DNA from: JAABTL01 sp964465355
Lineage (GTDB): Bacteria > Deinococcota > Deinococci > Deinococcales > Trueperaceae
Direction: 5' to 3'
Length of the DNA stretch: 64,000 nucleotides
Assembly: GCA_964465355.1 (NCBI GenBank)
Contig: CAYXJZ010000008.1
Span: 1-64,000 of the forward strand
Position 1 is the first letter of the stretch. Each line of letters begins with the position of its first letter. This document shows, in pieces, positions 34,528-43,747 of the stretch. Below the pieces are notes generated by a model. That model was not told the DNA's origin. It saw only the letters and a list, made by a program, of their open reading frames with translations, and did no database searches. Position numbers and translations under genes: made by a program.

Positions 34528-34532
34528 GACCT

Positions 34533-37500
34533 GTGACCGCGGTGAGCCTGCGTCTGCTTGGCGCGCCCAGCATCGATCGCGCCGGCCGGCTGGAGCTGCT
34601 GCCACTCAACACCCCCACCTCGCTGCTCTTCTACCTGGCGGTGGCGGGTGACTGGGTGTCGCGCCATGAGCTGGCCTACCTCTACCGCCCCGACGACCCC
34701 GAGGCGGCGGCCCTTGCCTACCTGCGCTTGCAGCTGCACCGGGCGCAGCAGTACCCCTGGGCCGTTGGCTTGGAGGTGGGGCCGCTTCAGGCGCGCTGGC
34801 AGGTGAGCAGCGACCTGGCTGAGCTGCGTGCCGCCCATCGACGGCAGGATTGGCCAGCCGCGATCGCCGCCTACGCTGGCACCCTGCTCGACGGCGTCGG
34901 CATGAAGGACAAGCCCACCTACGGCAGTTGGCTCGAGTTGGAGCGCGACGGCGCCCAGCAGCTCTACCGCGGCGCCCTCGAGGGGGAGGCCAGGCGCCTG
35001 GGTGCAAGGGGCGCACACGCCGACGCGGTGGAGCTGTACAGGCGGCTGGTCGGCTTGGACGAACTGGACGAGGGGTCGATGGTCGCCATGCTGCGTGCCT
35101 TGGCGCTGTCCGGCCAGCGGGAGCAGGCGCTGCGGCAGTACGCCAGCTTCGAGGAGATGCTGGAGCGCGAGATGGGCATGGAGCCAGCTGAGGAGACGCG
35201 CTCCTTGGTGGAGCAGATCCGCATGGGCAGCCTCAGCGCCTCGGCTCCAGGCAGGGTGGCCAAGGATCCCTTGCCGCAGCCCACCACCCGCTTCATCGGC
35301 CGTGAGACCGAGCTGGGCGAGCTGGCGGCCTTGCTGGAGCAGCCGGAGTGCCGACTGCTCACGGTGGTGGGCCTTGGTGGTGCGGGCAAGACGAGGCTGG
35401 CGCTCGAGCTGGCGAGGCAGCAGCGCCAACGCTTCCCTGACGGCGTGCACCACCTGCCGCTGCTTGGTGTGGAGGACGCCGGCCAGGCCATGCTGCATCT
35501 GGCGCAGGCCGTTGGGCTCGAACTGACGCCGCAGGCGGAGGTGGAGGAGCAGTTGCTCGGCCACCTGGCTGACTTCGACGGCCTGCTGCTGCTCGACAAC
35601 GTGGAGCAGGTGCGTGGCCTGCCTGCCTTCGTCGCCCGGCTGTTGGCGCGTGGCCCGAGGCTCAAGCTGCTGGTCACCTCGCGCGAGAGCCTGAAGCTGC
35701 AAGGCGAGTGGCTCTACGACCTCAAGGGCCTTGCCTACCCCAGTGATGCAGCGCTTCTTTCAGAAGCGGCGCAACCTTCGGAAGCGGCGCATCCTTCGGA
35801 TGCGGCGGAGCTCTTCCTCAGCGCTGCCAGGCGGGTGTCGCCACGACTGACGCTGGGGCCGGATGACATGCTGCAGGTGGCGCGCATCTGCCGCCAGGTG
35901 GAGGGCCTGCCGCTGGCGCTCGAGCTGGCATCCGCCTGGGTGCGGGCCATGCCACTGCACCGCATCGCCGACGAGATCGCCCGCAGCTTCGCGCTGCTGG
36001 AGGCCGACCTGGTCGACCTGCCAGAGCGACATCGCAGCGTCAAGGCGGTGTTGGACAAGACCTGGGCGGATCTCAGCAGGCAGAAGGCCGAGACGCTGGC
36101 CAAGCTGGCGGTCTTCGACGGTGGCTGCAGCCTCGAGGCGGCCGAGGCCGTGAGCGGTGGCCAGCTCACCATCCTGCTCAGCCTGGTCAACCAGTCGCTG
36201 CTGCACAGGGACGCTGCCGGGCGCTTCAGCAGCCACCCGCTGGTGGCGCAGTACGCAGCCGGTGTCTTGGCTGCCGACCCGGAGCGACTGGCGCACACCC
36301 TCGACGCCCACGCCGACCATTACGCCGAGCTCCTGCATGGCTACGACCCCAAGCGGCGCATGAGCCCGGACGGTTCGCTGCGCACCTTGGAGACCGACAT
36401 CGCCAACGTGGAGAAGGCCTGGTTCCGGCTGCTGGCGCGCGGCGACCATCAGCGCATGGCCGAGCTGGTGGAGACCCTGCTCACCTACTACAACGTGCTC
36501 GGCCAGTACCAGCGAGGCAGCGCCGTCGGCGCGCGCACCCTCGGCGAGCTGCCAGCGGATGCCCCGGGGGTGGACAGGCTGCGCTGCAGCATCCAACTGG
36601 CCATGTCCACCATGGCGCGCGAGAGCGGGCTGCTCCAGACGGCGTTGGAGCACGCCGAGGCGGCTCTGGCCACGGCCGAGGCGCACGGTCTGTCGGAAGC
36701 CGTGCCCCGCGCTCAGCGCTTCCTCGGTGACGTGCAGCAGATGATGGGGCGCTTCGCCGAGGCCGAGACGGCCTACCAGCGGGCCTACGGTGCCTTCTCG
36801 ACGCTGGGCGACACGGGCGAGATGGCCAACACCCTCAACTCCCTCGCCAGCCTGGAAGCGGTGCAGGAGAAGTTCGAGGCCGCCACCGAACGCTTCCTGC
36901 ACTGCGTCGAGCTCTTCGAGCAGGTGGGCGACGAGCTGGCCAAGGCCATTGCGCTGAACAACCTGGGCTATCTGGCAGACGCCCAAGGGCAGCAAGAGCT
37001 GGCCTCGCAGCGCTACGAGGCCAGCCTCGTCTCCTTCGAGCGGATCCAGTTCGCGCGTGGCATCGCCGCCATCAAGAACAACCTGGTGGTGCTCTACGGT
37101 GTGATGGGGCGCCTCGACGAGGCCGAGGCCATGGGGCGGGAGAGCCTCAGGCTCAAGGAGGAGATGGAGGACCGCCTCGGCATCATCATCACGCTCAAGA
37201 ACCTAGGCGACGTGCAGCTCATGCGCCAGTCGCCGCAGCGCGCCATGGACTACTTCCTGCCTGCCATCCGCATGGCCGTCAGCATCCAGGCCATCCCCCG
37301 ACTGCTGCAGGTGCTTCCCGGCTACGCCGAGGCCCTGTCGCGCATGGCCAAGGATGATGGCGCAAGGCAGGTGTACGAGGCCCTCGCGCGTCACCCCTTG
37401 ACGCCGCCTTCGGCGAGGGAGAAGGCCTTCAAGGAGTGCCCCGAGCTGGCCGGCGGCGCGACCGACGACGAGGCACCGCTGCAGGCGCTGCTGCGCGATC

Positions 37501-37538
37501 TGGGGCCCCGCCTGGCCGAGCTTCCGCCCGCCGTGTAG
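34533..37538 (+). CDS. BTAD/SARP-like regulator with NB-ARC ATPase and TPR domain (BTAD regulator 1)
   Basis: 1001 residues. Residues 1-95 form a winged-helix DNA-binding domain (VSLRLLGAPSIDRAGRLELL), about 100-235 a bacterial transcriptional activator domain (LELERDGAQQLYRGALEGEA, VAMLRALALSGQREQALRQY). The STAND ATPase follows, with Walker A VVGLGGAGKTRLALELA near residue 280, Walker B FDGLLLLDNVEQV and LPLALELASAWVRAM. From about 600 to 960 there are TPR-type helices (LNSLASLEAVQEKFEAATER). This is the AfsR-like plan: DNA-binding switch gated by ATP and a helical sensor. Four 6-residue repeats lie in the ATPase domain (35742-35813). It starts with GTG and is probably leaderless. Confidence 0.88.
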   Translation: MTAVSLRLLGAPSIDRAGRLELLPLNTPTSLLFYLAVAGDWVSRHELAYLYRPDDPEAAALAYLRLQLHRAQQYPWAVGLEVGPLQARWQVSSDLAELRAAHRRQDWPAAIAAYAGTLLDGVGMKDKPTYGSWLELERDGAQQLYRGALEGEARRLGARGAHADAVELYRRLVGLDELDEGSMVAMLRALALSGQREQALRQYASFEEMLEREMGMEPAEETRSLVEQIRMGSLSASAPGRVAKDPLPQPTTRFIGRETELGELAALLEQPECRLLTVVGLGGAGKTRLALELARQQRQRFPDGVHHLPLLGVEDAGQAMLHLAQAVGLELTPQAEVEEQLLGHLADFDGLLLLDNVEQVRGLPAFVARLLARGPRLKLLVTSRESLKLQGEWLYDLKGLAYPSDAALLSEAAQPSEAAHPSDAAELFLSAARRVSPRLTLGPDDMLQVARICRQVEGLPLALELASAWVRAMPLHRIADEIARSFALLEADLVDLPERHRSVKAVLDKTWADLSRQKAETLAKLAVFDGGCSLEAAEAVSGGQLTILLSLVNQSLLHRDAAGRFSSHPLVAQYAAGVLAADPERLAHTLDAHADHYAELLHGYDPKRRMSPDGSLRTLETDIANVEKAWFRLLARGDHQRMAELVETLLTYYNVLGQYQRGSAVGARTLGELPADAPGVDRLRCSIQLAMSTMARESGLLQTALEHAEAALATAEAHGLSEAVPRAQRFLGDVQQMMGRFAEAETAYQRAYGAFSTLGDTGEMANTLNSLASLEAVQEKFEAATERFLHCVELFEQVGDELAKAIALNNLGYLADAQGQQELASQRYEASLVSFERIQFARGIAAIKNNLVVLYGVMGRLDEAEAMGRESLRLKEEMEDRLGIIITLKNLGDVQLMRQSPQRAMDYFLPAIRMAVSIQAIPRLLQVLPGYAEALSRMAKDDGARQVYEALARHPLTPPSAREKAFKECPELAGGATDDEAPLQALLRDLGPRLAELPPAV
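35742..35813 (+). repeat. 18-bp tandem repeat inside BTAD regulator 1
   Basis: Four 18-bp units encode SDAALL, SEAAQP, SEAAHP and SDAAEL. Units 2 and 3 are almost identical. They form a linker after the Walker B region, where insertion of whole units would keep the frame, so length may vary between strains. Confidence 0.75.
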
Positions 37539-37579
37539 ACAGCACCACGGCATCGTGGCTGCCGCCCCTGGCCCACTGC

Positions 37580-37609
37580 AACGCCACCGAAACGCCGCCT
37601 CCCTAGGCT
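37580..37609 (+). promoter_or_regulatory. Promoter with AACGCC direct repeat (11-bp period)
   Basis: AACGCC at 37580-37585 and 37591-37596, 7 bp, TAGGCT at 37604-37609, 6 bases, then the ATG at 37616. Two tandem boxes at an 11-bp period just upstream of the -10 is the layout of SARP operators. It is adjacent to BTAD regulator 1. Confidence 0.6.
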
Positions 37610-37615
37610 GAGGTC

Positions 37616-37813
37616 ATGCCAAGGGAGAAGGTCATCGGCAGCTACCTCATCCGCCTGACGGAGGACGAGGGGCGCATGCGTGTGCATCTACAGGACCTCA
37701 AGCGGGGCGAGGCCCTGGAGTTCGAGACCTGGGTGGCGGCTTGGGCCTTCGTCGACCGGCTGCTGCACGACTCGCAGCATCCGGATCCCGGCAGTCCGGA
37801 TCCGCGGCGCTGA
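37616..37813 (+). CDS. Small hypothetical protein
   Basis: 65 residues, acidic/basic mixed and probably cytoplasmic: IGSYLIRLTEDEGRMRVHL, then LEFETWVAAWAFVDRLLHD and a Pro-rich tail. It resembles a compact beta-beta-alpha domain. No family is recognised. It is supported by codon usage like its neighbours and by a precise leaderless promoter with AACGCC boxes. It lies between BTAD regulator 1 and the beta-helix protein and may be a regulon member. Confidence 0.65.
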   Translation: MPREKVIGSYLIRLTEDEGRMRVHLQDLKRGEALEFETWVAAWAFVDRLLHDSQHPDPGSPDPRR

Positions 37814-37836
37814 GGCCCCGGCGGTCCGTGGGCTGC

Positions 37837-37866
37837 AACGCCGCTGCAACGCCGCATCCGGAGGAT
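37837..37866 (+). promoter_or_regulatory. AACGCC direct repeat upstream of beta-helix protein
   Basis: The 11-mer GCTGCAACGCC occurs twice in direct succession (37832-37842, 37843-37853). At the standard 7-bp distance from the second box lies GAGGAT (37861-37866), a weak -10. This would give a leader of about 70 bases, which contains the strong ribosome site AAGGAGG of the gene at 37943. Confidence 0.5.
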
Positions 37867-37942
37867 GGCACTAGCGAAGGTGGGAAGTCGGGCGCCCCAC
37901 CCGCCACAGAACCCTGAGCCCCGTGGCCTGAAGGAGGCAGAG

Positions 37943-39259
37943 ATGAAGCAGTCCCGTTCCGTCCTTGTGTCGATCACCGCCATGGTGCTGGCATGGTCCG
38001 GTGCAGCTCTCGCACAGGAGTGCAGCAAGTACGTCAGCGAGGCAGGCGGCGGCCGCGTGGCCTCGCTCGAGCGCCCGGCCCGCGACCTAGGCAACATCGC
38101 AGAGGACCTGGTGCCAGGCGACGTGGTGTGCATCACCGGCGGCACCTTCCGTGGCCGCGCCGACAGCGGCGCCGACCTCATCACCGTGCCGGTGGAGATC
38201 TACGGCGGCTTCAGCCCCGACTTCGGCAGCCGCGACCCATGGGGCGCGCACATGACGGTGTTCAGCGGCATGCACAACGCCCAGAACTTCGTCACCGACA
38301 CGCGCCTGACCATCGACACCACCGCCTTCGCCACCAGGCTGATGGCGGCGAGGGGGCAGGAGACGGTCCATACCGTGGTGGTCGACGGCATCGTCTTCGA
38401 CAACGGCGATCGCAACTACTACGCCGGTGGACAAGGGGCGCGCATCATCCGCATGGGCACCCCATCCGACACGCCGACGCCGGAGAGCGGCGCCTTGACC
38501 ATCCGCACCGGCATCACCAGCACCGTCATCGTCAGGAACGTCATCGCGCTCAACACAGCGCCCACCCAGGGCGTCATCGCCTTCTTCCCCGGCGCGGCGG
38601 CTCAGGTGCTGGTGGAGAACAACGTGGCGGTGAACAACACCGGCGCCGGCTTCCACCTCGGCACCGGCATCGCCGCCTCCGACCCGGCCGACTACCCCAG
38701 TTACACCTTCCGCAACAACATCAGCGTCTTCAACGAGAAGCACGACGCCTTCGGCAGCTTCGGCGGCTCCGGCATCATCCTGGAGAGCGGCACCAAGGTG
38801 GACATCAGCGGCAGCATCTTCGCCTTCAACGACAACTACGGCGTCGACAACGCCAAGCGCGCGGACGACATCGTGATCACGGGCAACATGATTGCCCACA
38901 ACGCCAACGCCGACTACCTGGAGTTCGACACCAAGATCGGCCTGCGCGACATCGAGGACTGGTCGCGCAACATCTACGACGGTTTCGGCAACGTCGGCCA
39001 CGCGCCCGCCTTCGAGGTCTCAGAGGCATGGGGCCTGCTCTATGGCGCCCGCAACGTCATCGATCGCAACGCGGCAGAGGCCGAGGTGCAGGTGGTGGAC
39101 GCCTGGTACAACGAGGTCCGCTCCATGTTCCGCTGGATGAACCTCGTCGGCACCGACCTGAACGTCGACTCCGACGTGTGGCTGCCGCGCATGAGCATCG
39201 CCGACGCGCTGGCCGTCGCGCAGCGCTACGAGGGTGCGTACGGGGTCACGAGGCCCTGA
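37943..39259 (+). CDS. Exported right-handed parallel beta-helix protein
   Basis: 438 residues with signal peptide MKQSRSVLVSITAMVLAWSG ending near ALAQ. The body is a repetitive Asn/Gly/Ile-rich sequence: VVVDGIVFDNGDRNYY, STVIVRNVIALNTAP, QVLVENNVAVNNTGAGFHL, SGIILESGTKVDISGSIF, the turn pattern of pectate-lyase-like (PbH1) solenoids. Cysteines at the mature N-terminus may form a disulphide. No catalytic residues are assigned; a surface or polysaccharide-binding role is possible. AAGGAGG precedes the ATG. The next gene begins after one base. Confidence 0.8.
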   Translation: MKQSRSVLVSITAMVLAWSGAALAQECSKYVSEAGGGRVASLERPARDLGNIAEDLVPGDVVCITGGTFRGRADSGADLITVPVEIYGGFSPDFGSRDPWGAHMTVFSGMHNAQNFVTDTRLTIDTTAFATRLMAARGQETVHTVVVDGIVFDNGDRNYYAGGQGARIIRMGTPSDTPTPESGALTIRTGITSTVIVRNVIALNTAPTQGVIAFFPGAAAQVLVENNVAVNNTGAGFHLGTGIAASDPADYPSYTFRNNISVFNEKHDAFGSFGGSGIILESGTKVDISGSIFAFNDNYGVDNAKRADDIVITGNMIAHNANADYLEFDTKIGLRDIEDWSRNIYDGFGNVGHAPAFEVSEAWGLLYGARNVIDRNAAEAEVQVVDAWYNEVRSMFRWMNLVGTDLNVDSDVWLPRMSIADALAVAQRYEGAYGVTRP

Positions 39260-39260
39260 G

Positions 39261-40379
39261 GTGAAGGGCTTCGGCGCCTTCCTCTGGGGGATCCCCCTTG
39301 CGCTTGCAGCCGTTGCCCTGCTGTGGTGGAACGAGGGCAGGGCGGTCAACACCGCCCGCGCCCTCGCCGAAGGGGCGAGTTCGGTGACCTCTGTCGCCGT
39401 GGACCAGGCCTCCTCATTGGCCGACGGCAGCCTGATCCACCTCAGCGCGGAGGCCACCGTGGCCACCCAGCTCTTCGACGCCGAGCTGGGGCTCAGACGC
39501 GAGGCGCTGCGCTGGCGGCGCACGGTGGAGATGTACCAGTGGCGGCGGACCAGCGGCCAGGACGATGGCAACCCGGTGTACCGCCAGGAGTGGTCCAGCC
39601 AACGCATCGACAGCAGCGACTACCCGGTGGAGCGCCAGAACCCTGCGGCCTTCCCCTTGCTGGCCGGTGAGCTGGTGGCCCAGGACGCCCGCGTCGGCGG
39701 CTTGGCGTTGACGCCGCAGCTGATCACCCGCAGCAGCGACCTGCAGCCGCTCGACCTCAGCCCGTGGGAGCGCACGCTCCTGGAGGCGCGCCTGAACCTG
39801 CAAGGGATCACCGTCGCGCCTGGCAGCACCACGGCCGACGGTGGCCTGCACCTGCCCTACGGCGGCGGCACGGCCGATGCGCCGGCTGTCGGTGACCTTC
39901 GCCTGCGCCTGACGTGGCTGCCGGTTGGCCAGGTCAGCGTGGTGGCTCGCAAGGCCGGCGCGGCGCTCGAGCCGTACGCGACCAGGGGCGGCTTCGTCAT
40001 CGGCTTCCTGCGCCCGGGCCACCACTCGGCCGAGGCGCTGTTCGAGCGGGCCGAGCAGCAGAACCGCACCACCACCATCGCCATGCGGGTGATCGGCGCC
40101 CTGCTCATGGCCTTCGGCTTCCGCACGCTCCTCAACCCCATCGCCGCCCTGACCGGCTGGATCCCGCTGCTCGGCGGGCTCACACGCGCCGGTCTCAACC
40201 TGCTGGCCGGCAGCCTTGCGCTGGTCATCTCGGTGGCGACGGCCTCCACCGCCTGGCTGGTCTACCGCCCGCTGGTGGCCGTGCCCTTGCTCCTGCTCAC
40301 GGTGGCCGCCGCCTACCTGCTGCTGCGCCGACGCCCTTCCGCGACGCCGGCCACCCAGGCCGCCGCGCCGTCGACCTGA
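39261..40379 (+). CDS. TMEM43-family membrane protein
   Basis: 372 residues. The N-terminal helix plus LLWWNEGRAVNTARALAEG is the hallmark of the TMEM43/DUF1625 family. A large extracytoplasmic domain follows (YQWRRTSGQDDGNPVYRQEW, then RNPAAFP-like ERQNPAAFPLL), and three or four helices lie at the C-terminus (IGALLMAFGFRTLLNPIAAL onward). Human TMEM43 sits in the inner nuclear membrane; the bacterial role is unknown. The GTG start has GAGG 8 bases upstream and follows the beta-helix stop by one base, so it is co-transcribed with two exported beta-helix proteins. Confidence 0.85.
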   Translation: MKGFGAFLWGIPLALAAVALLWWNEGRAVNTARALAEGASSVTSVAVDQASSLADGSLIHLSAEATVATQLFDAELGLRREALRWRRTVEMYQWRRTSGQDDGNPVYRQEWSSQRIDSSDYPVERQNPAAFPLLAGELVAQDARVGGLALTPQLITRSSDLQPLDLSPWERTLLEARLNLQGITVAPGSTTADGGLHLPYGGGTADAPAVGDLRLRLTWLPVGQVSVVARKAGAALEPYATRGGFVIGFLRPGHHSAEALFERAEQQNRTTTIAMRVIGALLMAFGFRTLLNPIAALTGWIPLLGGLTRAGLNLLAGSLALVISVATASTAWLVYRPLVAVPLLLLTVAAAYLLLRRRPSATPATQAAAPST

Positions 40380-40393
40380 TCCGGAGGACGACC

Positions 40394-42198
40394 ATGACCA
40401 TCCGCCTCACGCTCCTCCTATGGCTGTGCTGTCTCGTCGGCATCGCGGCCGCGCAGCCCCAGATCAACAGCACCTTGGCCCTGATGCAGGCCATCACCAC
40501 CGGTGGCCACCATGAGGTCGGCCCAGGCAACTACTTCATCGACCGCACCTTGGACGTGGCCGACGACCTGGTGCTNNNNNNNNNNNNNNNNNNNNNNNNN
40601 NNNNNNNNNNNNNNNNNNNNNNNNNNNNNNNNNNNNNNNNNNNNNNNNNNNNNNNNNNNNNNNNNNNNNNNNNNNGCCCAGGCAACTACTTCATCGACCG
40701 CACCTTGGACGTGGCCGACGACCTGGTGCTCGTCGGCGCGGGTGCCGGCGTCACGGTGCTGATGGTGACCACCGGCGAGCTCGGCCTGCGCATCAGCGGC
40801 GGCGACGTGCGCCTGAAAGACCTCACCCTCGGCTACGTGGCCAGGGTGCCGGGCGACCTCGTCCATGTGGCCGGCGGCTCCCTGCACCTACAGGGCGTGC
40901 TGCTGAACGGTGCCCAGTACGGCAGGGACGACAGCGGGACCAAGGTCTACGGCTGGGGCGCCGGGATCTACGCCTGGGGCGACGCGCAGCTGACGGTGCA
41001 GGACAGCCAGATCAGGAACAACGAGCTGGTGGGCTTCGAGCTGCGCGATCAGGCCAGCCTGCGGCTGCTGGACAGCTCGGTGAGCGAGAACGGACTCGGC
41101 CTTCACGCCGAGCATCGGGTGCAGGTCGAGGTGACCGGCGCCGCCTTCGAAGGGAACACCTTCGGGGCATTCCACGTCATCGACGAGGTGGTTGCCCAGC
41201 TGCGTGGCAACGTCTTCGCCGCCAACGGCGTGGCCGACGAGACCACCGGTCAGCAATCCGATGGCATCCGCTTCGGTGGCGCCAGCCAGGGCCTGCTGGA
41301 GGGCAACCGCATCCTCGACCATCCGCGCTTCGCCCTCTCGCTGTGGGGCCAGGGGCACGTGGAAGCGCGAGGGAACCACTTCGAGGGCAACGGAGGTGCG
41401 TACGAGCTGCTCGACACCTACGCATCGGCCGTCCTGCTGGAGGACGAGAGCAGCCTGAGCATGGCCGGCGACGTGTTCCTGCGCAACCCTGGCGGCGCCT
41501 TGGAGCTGGACAACGCCGGTTCCGCCGAGTTGCACCAGGTGCTCTTCGAGGCGAACGGGAGTTGGGCGGCCATCTATCTCGGCCGAGCAGCAGAGCTGCG
41601 GTTGGTCGACACGCGCGTCGTCGACCACGACGGCAGTGTGTTCGTCGGCGGATCGGCGAGGCTGAGGATGGAGCGCAGCGAGATCAGCGGATCGAGGGAC
41701 GACGGCCTCATCCTGGCCGACGAGGCCGAGGCCTACCTGGAGGCCAGCATCGTGCGGGGCAACGCGGCCCTCGGCATCGTGCTGCTCCACGCTTCGCAAA
41801 TCGTGCTGGTGGACAACCTGATCGAGGGCAACCGCTCCGGCGTGGTGCTGTGGAACCAGACCCGGGCCGAGCTCCGAGGCAACCGCATCTTGGACAGCGA
41901 GCGCACCGGCCTTGCCTTCTTCGACGGGTCCATCGGCCTTGCGCGCGGCAACGAGGTGCACGGCAGCGGCTGGAACGGCGTCCTGGTCGAGGACGACGCA
42001 TCGGCGTCGCTGGAGGACAACGACCTGCGTGGCAACCTGCGCGTCGGCATCGGCTATGCGCAGCAGGGTGGAGGCACGGCGTCAGGCAACACCATCACGG
42101 GCTCGGAGCGTGGCATCCAGATCGGTGCCGATGCCCAACCGGCGCTGCTCGACAACGTGTTCGAGGGCAACGGCGAGGACGTGGTGCGGCTGCCATGA
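40394..42198 (+). CDS. Exported beta-helix (NosD-like) protein, artificially split by an assembly gap
   Basis: Signal peptide MTIRLTLLLWLCCLVGIAAA, then QPQINSTLALMQAITTGGHH and a long series of PbH1 repeats of about 22-24 residues (LTVQDSQIRNNELVGFEL, LEGNRILDHPRFALSLWG, IVLVDNLIEGNRSGVVLWN), as in NosD-type copper or carbohydrate-binding solenoids. The 55 bases before the N gap are repeated right after it. Removing the 100 N and one copy (155 bases) joins the two parts in frame into one gene of 549 codons. As displayed, the frame is broken only by this artefact. GGAGG precedes the ATG. It overlaps the next gene by 4 bases. Confidence 0.85.
40576..40675. other. False assembly gap (100 N between overlapping contig ends)
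   Basis: The 55 bases at 40521-40575 are identical to 40676-40730. Such an exact overlap has the size of a common assembler k-mer, so the two contigs abut and no sequence is missing. Confidence 0.9.
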
Positions 42199-42725
42199 GC
42201 GGACCTGGGGTGGTGGGCGGTCAGGTGTCGGACGACGAAGGTGCGGCCGCCGCCGACCCCTACCTGCGCAAGATCGTCGGCAGCAGGATGGGCGGTGCCA
42301 TGGGCTGCGTCATGGCCATCGCCTGCGTGGCGGTGGCGGCGCCCGGCGTCTACTTCCTGATGGAGGGCGTCCGCACGGCCGATCCGCTCGGCTACCTGAT
42401 GGCTGCGTTCATGCTGAGCGGCGCGGTGCTGCTCGGTCCCTACGCCTGGTTCGTGCACCGAACCTACTTCATCGGCCTGCGCAAGGACGGCTACTTGGAG
42501 ATGCGCAGCGCGGTCGCCTTCGTGCCGCGCTGGACGACGATCGACATGCGGCAGGTGTGGGACATCAGGCGGCTGCCGAAGACCGAGGCCTACACCCTCG
42601 AGTTCGTGGACGAGCATGGGCGACGCCTCGCGCTGTTCAACGCCGGCGTTGCGCCGGATCACGAGCTCGAGGGCATGCTCGACGAGATCGCCGAGCGTCA
42701 TCTCAAGCCGGAACCTCGAGACTGA
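42195..42725 (+). CDS. Small membrane protein, two transmembrane segments
   Basis: 176 residues. Two hydrophobic segments at about 30-55 and 65-88 (MGCVMAIACVAVAAPGVYFL, LGYLMAAFMLSGAVLLGPYA) are followed by a beta-rich domain, TYFIGLRKDGYLEMRSAVAF to YTLEFVDEHGRRLALF, of bacterial PH-like appearance. No function is known. The ATG overlaps the beta-helix stop (ATGA), so it may assist export or assembly of the products of this operon. Confidence 0.7.
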   Translation: MSGPGVVGGQVSDDEGAAAADPYLRKIVGSRMGGAMGCVMAIACVAVAAPGVYFLMEGVRTADPLGYLMAAFMLSGAVLLGPYAWFVHRTYFIGLRKDGYLEMRSAVAFVPRWTTIDMRQVWDIRRLPKTEAYTLEFVDEHGRRLALFNAGVAPDHELEGMLDEIAERHLKPEPRD

Positions 42726-42763
42726 GGCCGCTGTTCGGGTCGGACCCGTGGTCTGATGAAGGC

Positions 42764-43738
42764 ATGGACCGCGAACTTGCCGGCGACGGCGGGTCTGTGC
42801 CCGTCGAGGCGCCGCCCCAACGCCACCACCCTAGGATCGTCGCCTGCTACCTGCATCCGATCAGCCGCCATGGCTACCCGCCTCCGGCGGAGGGAAGCCA
42901 CCGCTACCTGGAGGAGCTGAACGCCCTCGGCTTCCAGAGCATCGAGCTCGAAGGCATCCACGAGCCGCATCTGCACGCCGTGCATGGGATGCGGGAGGAG
43001 CTGAGGGGCTCGATCATGCGCCTGGGCGTGCGGGTGCCCTTCTACTGCGTGGTGCTGCCCGGCCTGGCCTCGGCCGATGCCGCGACGCGCTCCAGGAACC
43101 TCGAGCTGTTCCAGATGGGCTGCGAGACGGCCGTCGCCTTGGGTGCGGCCGCCGTGCTGGACAATGGCCCGCTGCCGCCCTACGCCTTCCCCGACCACCT
43201 GCCCGTCGTGCGCCACTACGACGACGACGTCATCGCCAAGGCCGGGGTCCCTGCCTCACTGGACTGGAAGGCCTACTGGGCCGGCTTGGTCCAGACCTAC
43301 CGGGGCGCCTGCGATGTCGCGGCCGATCACGGCCTCGACTACGTCATGCACCCGGCGATCGGCGTGCTCTGCGCCAACACCGACGGCTTCCTGCTGTTCA
43401 GGGACGCGGTGGACCGGCCCAACCTCAAGTTCTGCCTCGACACGGCCAACCAGTTCCTGCAGCGCGACCACCTGCCCACCGCCCTGATCCGGCTGGCGGA
43501 CCACCTGGCCTACGTGCACCTCTCCGACAACCGCGGCACGCGCCAGGAGCATCTGCCGATGGGGGAGGGGAGCATCGACTGGGCGGGCTTCTTCGCCACC
43601 CTGGACGCCATCGGCTACGACGGGCACCTTGGCATCGACATCGGTGGTGGCGAGTCCGGCGTGCGTGACCTGGACAGGGCCTACGCCGAAGGCGCGTCGT
43701 TCGTGGCGAGCTTCCTCGCCAACGCAGGGGCCTCGTAG
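42764..43738 (+). CDS. Sugar phosphate isomerase/epimerase-like TIM barrel
   Basis: 324 residues of the AP endonuclease 2 / xylose isomerase-like superfamily. IVACYLHPISRHGYP begins the barrel; YLEELNALGFQSIELEGI, AVALGAAAVLDNGPL, LDYVMHPAIGVLCANTDGF, LKFCLDTANQFLQ, AYVHLSDNRGT and YDGHLGIDIGGGES follow, with Glu/Asp/His metal ligands in the usual strand ends. The substrate is unknown; relatives act on keto-sugars or myo-inositol derivatives. TCTGAT ends 6 bases before the ATG, suggesting its own leaderless promoter. Confidence 0.82.
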   Translation: MDRELAGDGGSVPVEAPPQRHHPRIVACYLHPISRHGYPPPAEGSHRYLEELNALGFQSIELEGIHEPHLHAVHGMREELRGSIMRLGVRVPFYCVVLPGLASADAATRSRNLELFQMGCETAVALGAAAVLDNGPLPPYAFPDHLPVVRHYDDDVIAKAGVPASLDWKAYWAGLVQTYRGACDVAADHGLDYVMHPAIGVLCANTDGFLLFRDAVDRPNLKFCLDTANQFLQRDHLPTALIRLADHLAYVHLSDNRGTRQEHLPMGEGSIDWAGFFATLDAIGYDGHLGIDIGGGESGVRDLDRAYAEGASFVASFLANAGAS

Positions 43739-43747
43739 ACTCGGCCC

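Noticed and set aside
38087..39001. Long minus-strand open frame under the beta-helix gene
   Set aside because: Valine/Gly-rich shadow of a repetitive high-GC gene on the other strand; the plus-strand gene has signal peptide and ribosome site.
43721..43741. AACGCA followed by TAGACT before the RDD gene, as a further regulon member
   Set aside because: Spacing is 9 bp rather than 7, and no second box lies 11 bp upstream.
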